Origin: Pseudomonadota bacterium
GTDB taxonomy: Bacteria > Pseudomonadota > Alphaproteobacteria > Rhizobiales > Beijerinckiaceae
Length of the DNA: 64,000 nucleotides
Assembly: GCA_021813805.1 (NCBI GenBank)
Contig: JAKAJL010000014.1
Coordinates: 1 to 64,000, forward strand
Reading direction: 5' to 3'
The first letter of the stretch is position 1. Each line of letters opens with the position of its first letter. The notes under the pieces were generated by a model. It was not told the origin of the DNA and made no database searches. It worked only from the letters and a program-made list of their open reading frames with translations. The position numbers and the translations under genes are program-made. Shown in pieces: positions 61,820 through 64,000 of this stretch.

Positions 61820-62878
61820 TCACACGGTCGGCGCGCCAGAGGAAGCGGATTCCCAAATCATCGATGACCCCAGTTCGTTTTGGCTGATCGTCGCCGGGCG
61901 CATCACCTCGGGGGCGAGGGCGCCGACAAAAATGAAATCGGCGCATTGCCGCGCGAGCGCGGGCGCGAGCAGGAAGCCGTGCCGGAACAGGCCATTGACG
62001 AAGATTTTTCGCTCCCGGACGATGATCCTGGGCAGATTGTCGAAAAAGGCGGGGCGCAAGTCCGATCCGGTTTCGAGGATCTCGGCCTCGCCGAACGCCG
62101 GATGAACGGCGTAGGCGGAATTGACCAGTTCGACGATGGACCGCGCCGTGACGCGCGCGCGCTCCTCATTCTCGATCTGGGTCGCGCCGAGCATGTAGCT
62201 TTTGTCCTCGCGCGGCACGACGTAAACGGGATGGCGGGGATGGAGCAGCCGGATCGGCCGCGAGAAATTCAGGTCGGGCGCTGCGAGGATCATCATCTCG
62301 CCCTTGACGCCGCGCAGTCCCGGCAGTTCCAGTTTCGCCGCATATCCGGTGCAGTCGATGGTCCAGTCCGGTTCGCCCTCGGCTTGCGCCGCGTCGAGCC
62401 CGAAGCGGAGGCGCACATTCGCCATGGCGGCGAGACGGCGCGTCGTCGTCTCCAGCGCCGCGCGCGGATCGAGATGCGCCTCCTTGGGAAAGAAAAGCGC
62501 GCGCGAAAAGCGTCCGGCGAGGTCCGGCTCCAGTTCGGCGATGCGATTGCCGCCGATTTCCTCGAATTCCTGCGCCCGGCGGGCGAACAGCCGCAACTCC
62601 GGGAGGTCGCGAGGCGTCGCGACGACGAGGCTGCCGCGGGTCTGCGCCACCGGAATTCTTCGGGTCCAGAAGTCCAGCGCCTCGACGCCCAGTTGGCACA
62701 CCAGCGGCTCGGCCGATTCCAGTTCGCACCATGGCGCGACCATGCCGCCGGCATACCACGAACAGCCCCGGCCGGGTCCTTCTTCGCGCTCGATCAGCTC
62801 GACCTCGGCGCCGCGCGACGCGAGTTCGTAAGCGACGGTAAGGCCCGCCACGCCCGCGCCGACGACTCTGATGCGCAT
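61820..62878 (-). CDS. FAD-dependent oxidoreductase, ThiO/glycine oxidase-like
   Basis: MRIRVVGAGVAGLTVAYELASRGAEVELIEREEGPGRGCSWYAGGMVAPWCE; PREDKSYMLGATQIE. Confidence 0.82.
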   Translation of the reverse strand: MRIRVVGAGVAGLTVAYELASRGAEVELIEREEGPGRGCSWYAGGMVAPWCELESAEPLVCQLGVEALDFWTRRIPVAQTRGSLVVATPRDLPELRLFARRAQEFEEIGGNRIAELEPDLAGRFSRALFFPKEAHLDPRAALETTTRRLAAMANVRLRFGLDAAQAEGEPDWTIDCTGYAAKLELPGLRGVKGEMMILAAPDLNFSRPIRLLHPRHPVYVVPREDKSYMLGATQIENEERARVTARSIVELVNSAYAVHPAFGEAEILETGSDLRPAFFDNLPRIIVRERKIFVNGLFRHGFLLAPALARQCADFIFVGALAPEVMRPATISQNELGSSMIWESASSGAPTV

Positions 62879-62919
62879 TCCTCTCTCCTGATTTGCCCCG
62901 CTTGGATTTCGAGGCGTTT

Positions 62920-63837
62920 TCAAAAAGCCGGCAAGGGCGCCGCGCCGCAGTCGCCGAACAGGAAGCCGTCGGTGAATTCGGCCTGCGGCGCCGCGCGGCG
63001 TAGCCGAAAGAGCCCTTCCTGCGGCGAAATGCGCCCCTCGCAAACGCCGGCGAAGGCTTTGGCCACGGCGATGAAATCGCCGCTGTGCGGCGATAGGCGC
63101 AGGCCGGCGACGCCGGCGTCGGCCAGACGGTCGAGGTCCAGAATCAGATTGGCGTATTTGAAGGACAGGGTCTGAACGCCGTTGATCGCCAGAAACTCCA
63201 CGCCGTCGAGCGTTTTCGTCGGCAAGCCATCGGGATCCTTGTCGCATACGAACTGGCAGGAATCCTTGCTCAGACCACGGGCGCGGGCGTGATAGCAGCG
63301 CCCTGAAATGGCGAGCGGCATGCGGCCATAGGCCCAGACTTCGATCCCCACGCCGATGTCCCTTGAAGCCTTGGCGATCGTTTCGACCGAGGCGAAGGGC
63401 AGTTCCGGCGGCAGGCAGACACGCCGCGCGCCCCGCCCGGCGAGAAAGGCCAGCGTCGCCTCGTTATAGACATTGACCAGCGGGCCGACGGAGAAAGGCT
63501 TGTCCCCCCGAACCCAGTTCATCAGGGTGAGGTCGTTGATCTCGACTTCATGCGCCGTCTGATCGAAGGTCTCCCGCGCCGCGCGCCGCTCGCGCTCCAG
63601 CGTGACCAGCGCGAGGGAGCCGAGGAGGACCTGCTTGCCGCCGCGCTCCAGCCTTTCGATCGCCTCAGGGAGCCGATCCGCGTAAAAGGGCGCGCGCTTT
63701 GAGCAGACCAACTCGCCGATGACGACGCGATCGACTGGCGCCTCGTCGGCGACCGCCGCGTAGAAATCGACGAATTTCTGCGCCGGCCAGTTGAATTGCA
63801 GCGGTCCGAGCGTGAGATCGAAATTGCTTTCAGCCAC
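62920..63837 (-). CDS. ubiV: Peptidase U32 family, UbiV (O2-independent ubiquinone hydroxylation)
   Basis: VVIGELVCSKRAPFYADRLPEAIERLERGGKQVLLGSLALVTLERE; ARGLSKDSCQFVCDKDPDGLPTKTLDG. Confidence 0.88.
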   Translation of the reverse strand: MAESNFDLTLGPLQFNWPAQKFVDFYAAVADEAPVDRVVIGELVCSKRAPFYADRLPEAIERLERGGKQVLLGSLALVTLERERRAARETFDQTAHEVEINDLTLMNWVRGDKPFSVGPLVNVYNEATLAFLAGRGARRVCLPPELPFASVETIAKASRDIGVGIEVWAYGRMPLAISGRCYHARARGLSKDSCQFVCDKDPDGLPTKTLDGVEFLAINGVQTLSFKYANLILDLDRLADAGVAGLRLSPHSGDFIAVAKAFAGVCEGRISPQEGLFRLRRAAPQAEFTDGFLFGDCGAAPLPAF

Positions 63838-63873
63838 TCAGGGTCTCCTGTCGGACGGGCTCAGCGCCCAAGG

Positions 63874-64000
63874 TCAGCGCCATGTTTTGCGATAGGCGCC
63901 GGAGGTGGTCTGCTGCCCCTCGGTCAGCGCGCGCAAATCGCCGGCGGCGATCGGCCTGCCCGCCGCATGGTCGTCCAGCGCGCGGCGAAAACTGCGCACG
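63874..64000 (-). CDS. ubiU: C-terminus of UbiU (peptidase U32), truncated by window edge
   Basis: Minus-strand frame ends ...RRALDDHAAGRPIAAGDLRALTEGQQTTSGAYRKTWR*; immediately upstream of ubiV. Confidence 0.72.
   Translation of the reverse strand, partial: VRSFRRALDDHAAGRPIAAGDLRALTEGQQTTSGAYRKTWR

Overview
High-GC alphaproteobacterial (probably Hyphomicrobiales) chromosomal window. Positions 1-12.8 kb are mostly housekeeping: glpD-glpK, trxB, a cell-cycle group (ctrA, a fliJ-like gene, sciP), mnmA and a tRNA-Met(CAT). From about 13.6 kb to the right edge there is a ~50 kb complete denitrification supercluster: nirX-nirI divergent from nirSCF(DL)GHJN; norEFCBQD; a fused narK plus narGHJI with a PPIase, DUF2478 and methyltransferase tail; three cysteine-poor Crp/Fnr regulators; RIC, Sco1 and a CusF-like copper protein; and a clade II (Sec-type) nosZ locus (nosZ, two diheme cytochromes, nosB, D, G, H, F, L, Y, tlpA). 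A second-type UbiE, ubiV and the end of ubiU suggest O2-independent ubiquinone synthesis. Several TTGAC-N4-GTCAA-like (Dnr/FNR) boxes are scattered across the supercluster. The points most worth follow-up are: the NosR/NosX-like pair sits at nirS (NirI/NirX type) while the clade II nosZ locus has none; a variant TTGAY-N4-GTTAR box class occurs alongside a Crp/Fnr protein with an altered recognition helix; a ThiO-like oxidase sits in the ubiUV operon; and the nar operon carries a DUF2478/methyltransferase tail. No CRISPR array or intact transposon was recognised. All family calls are from reading the sequence by eye; no database search was run.
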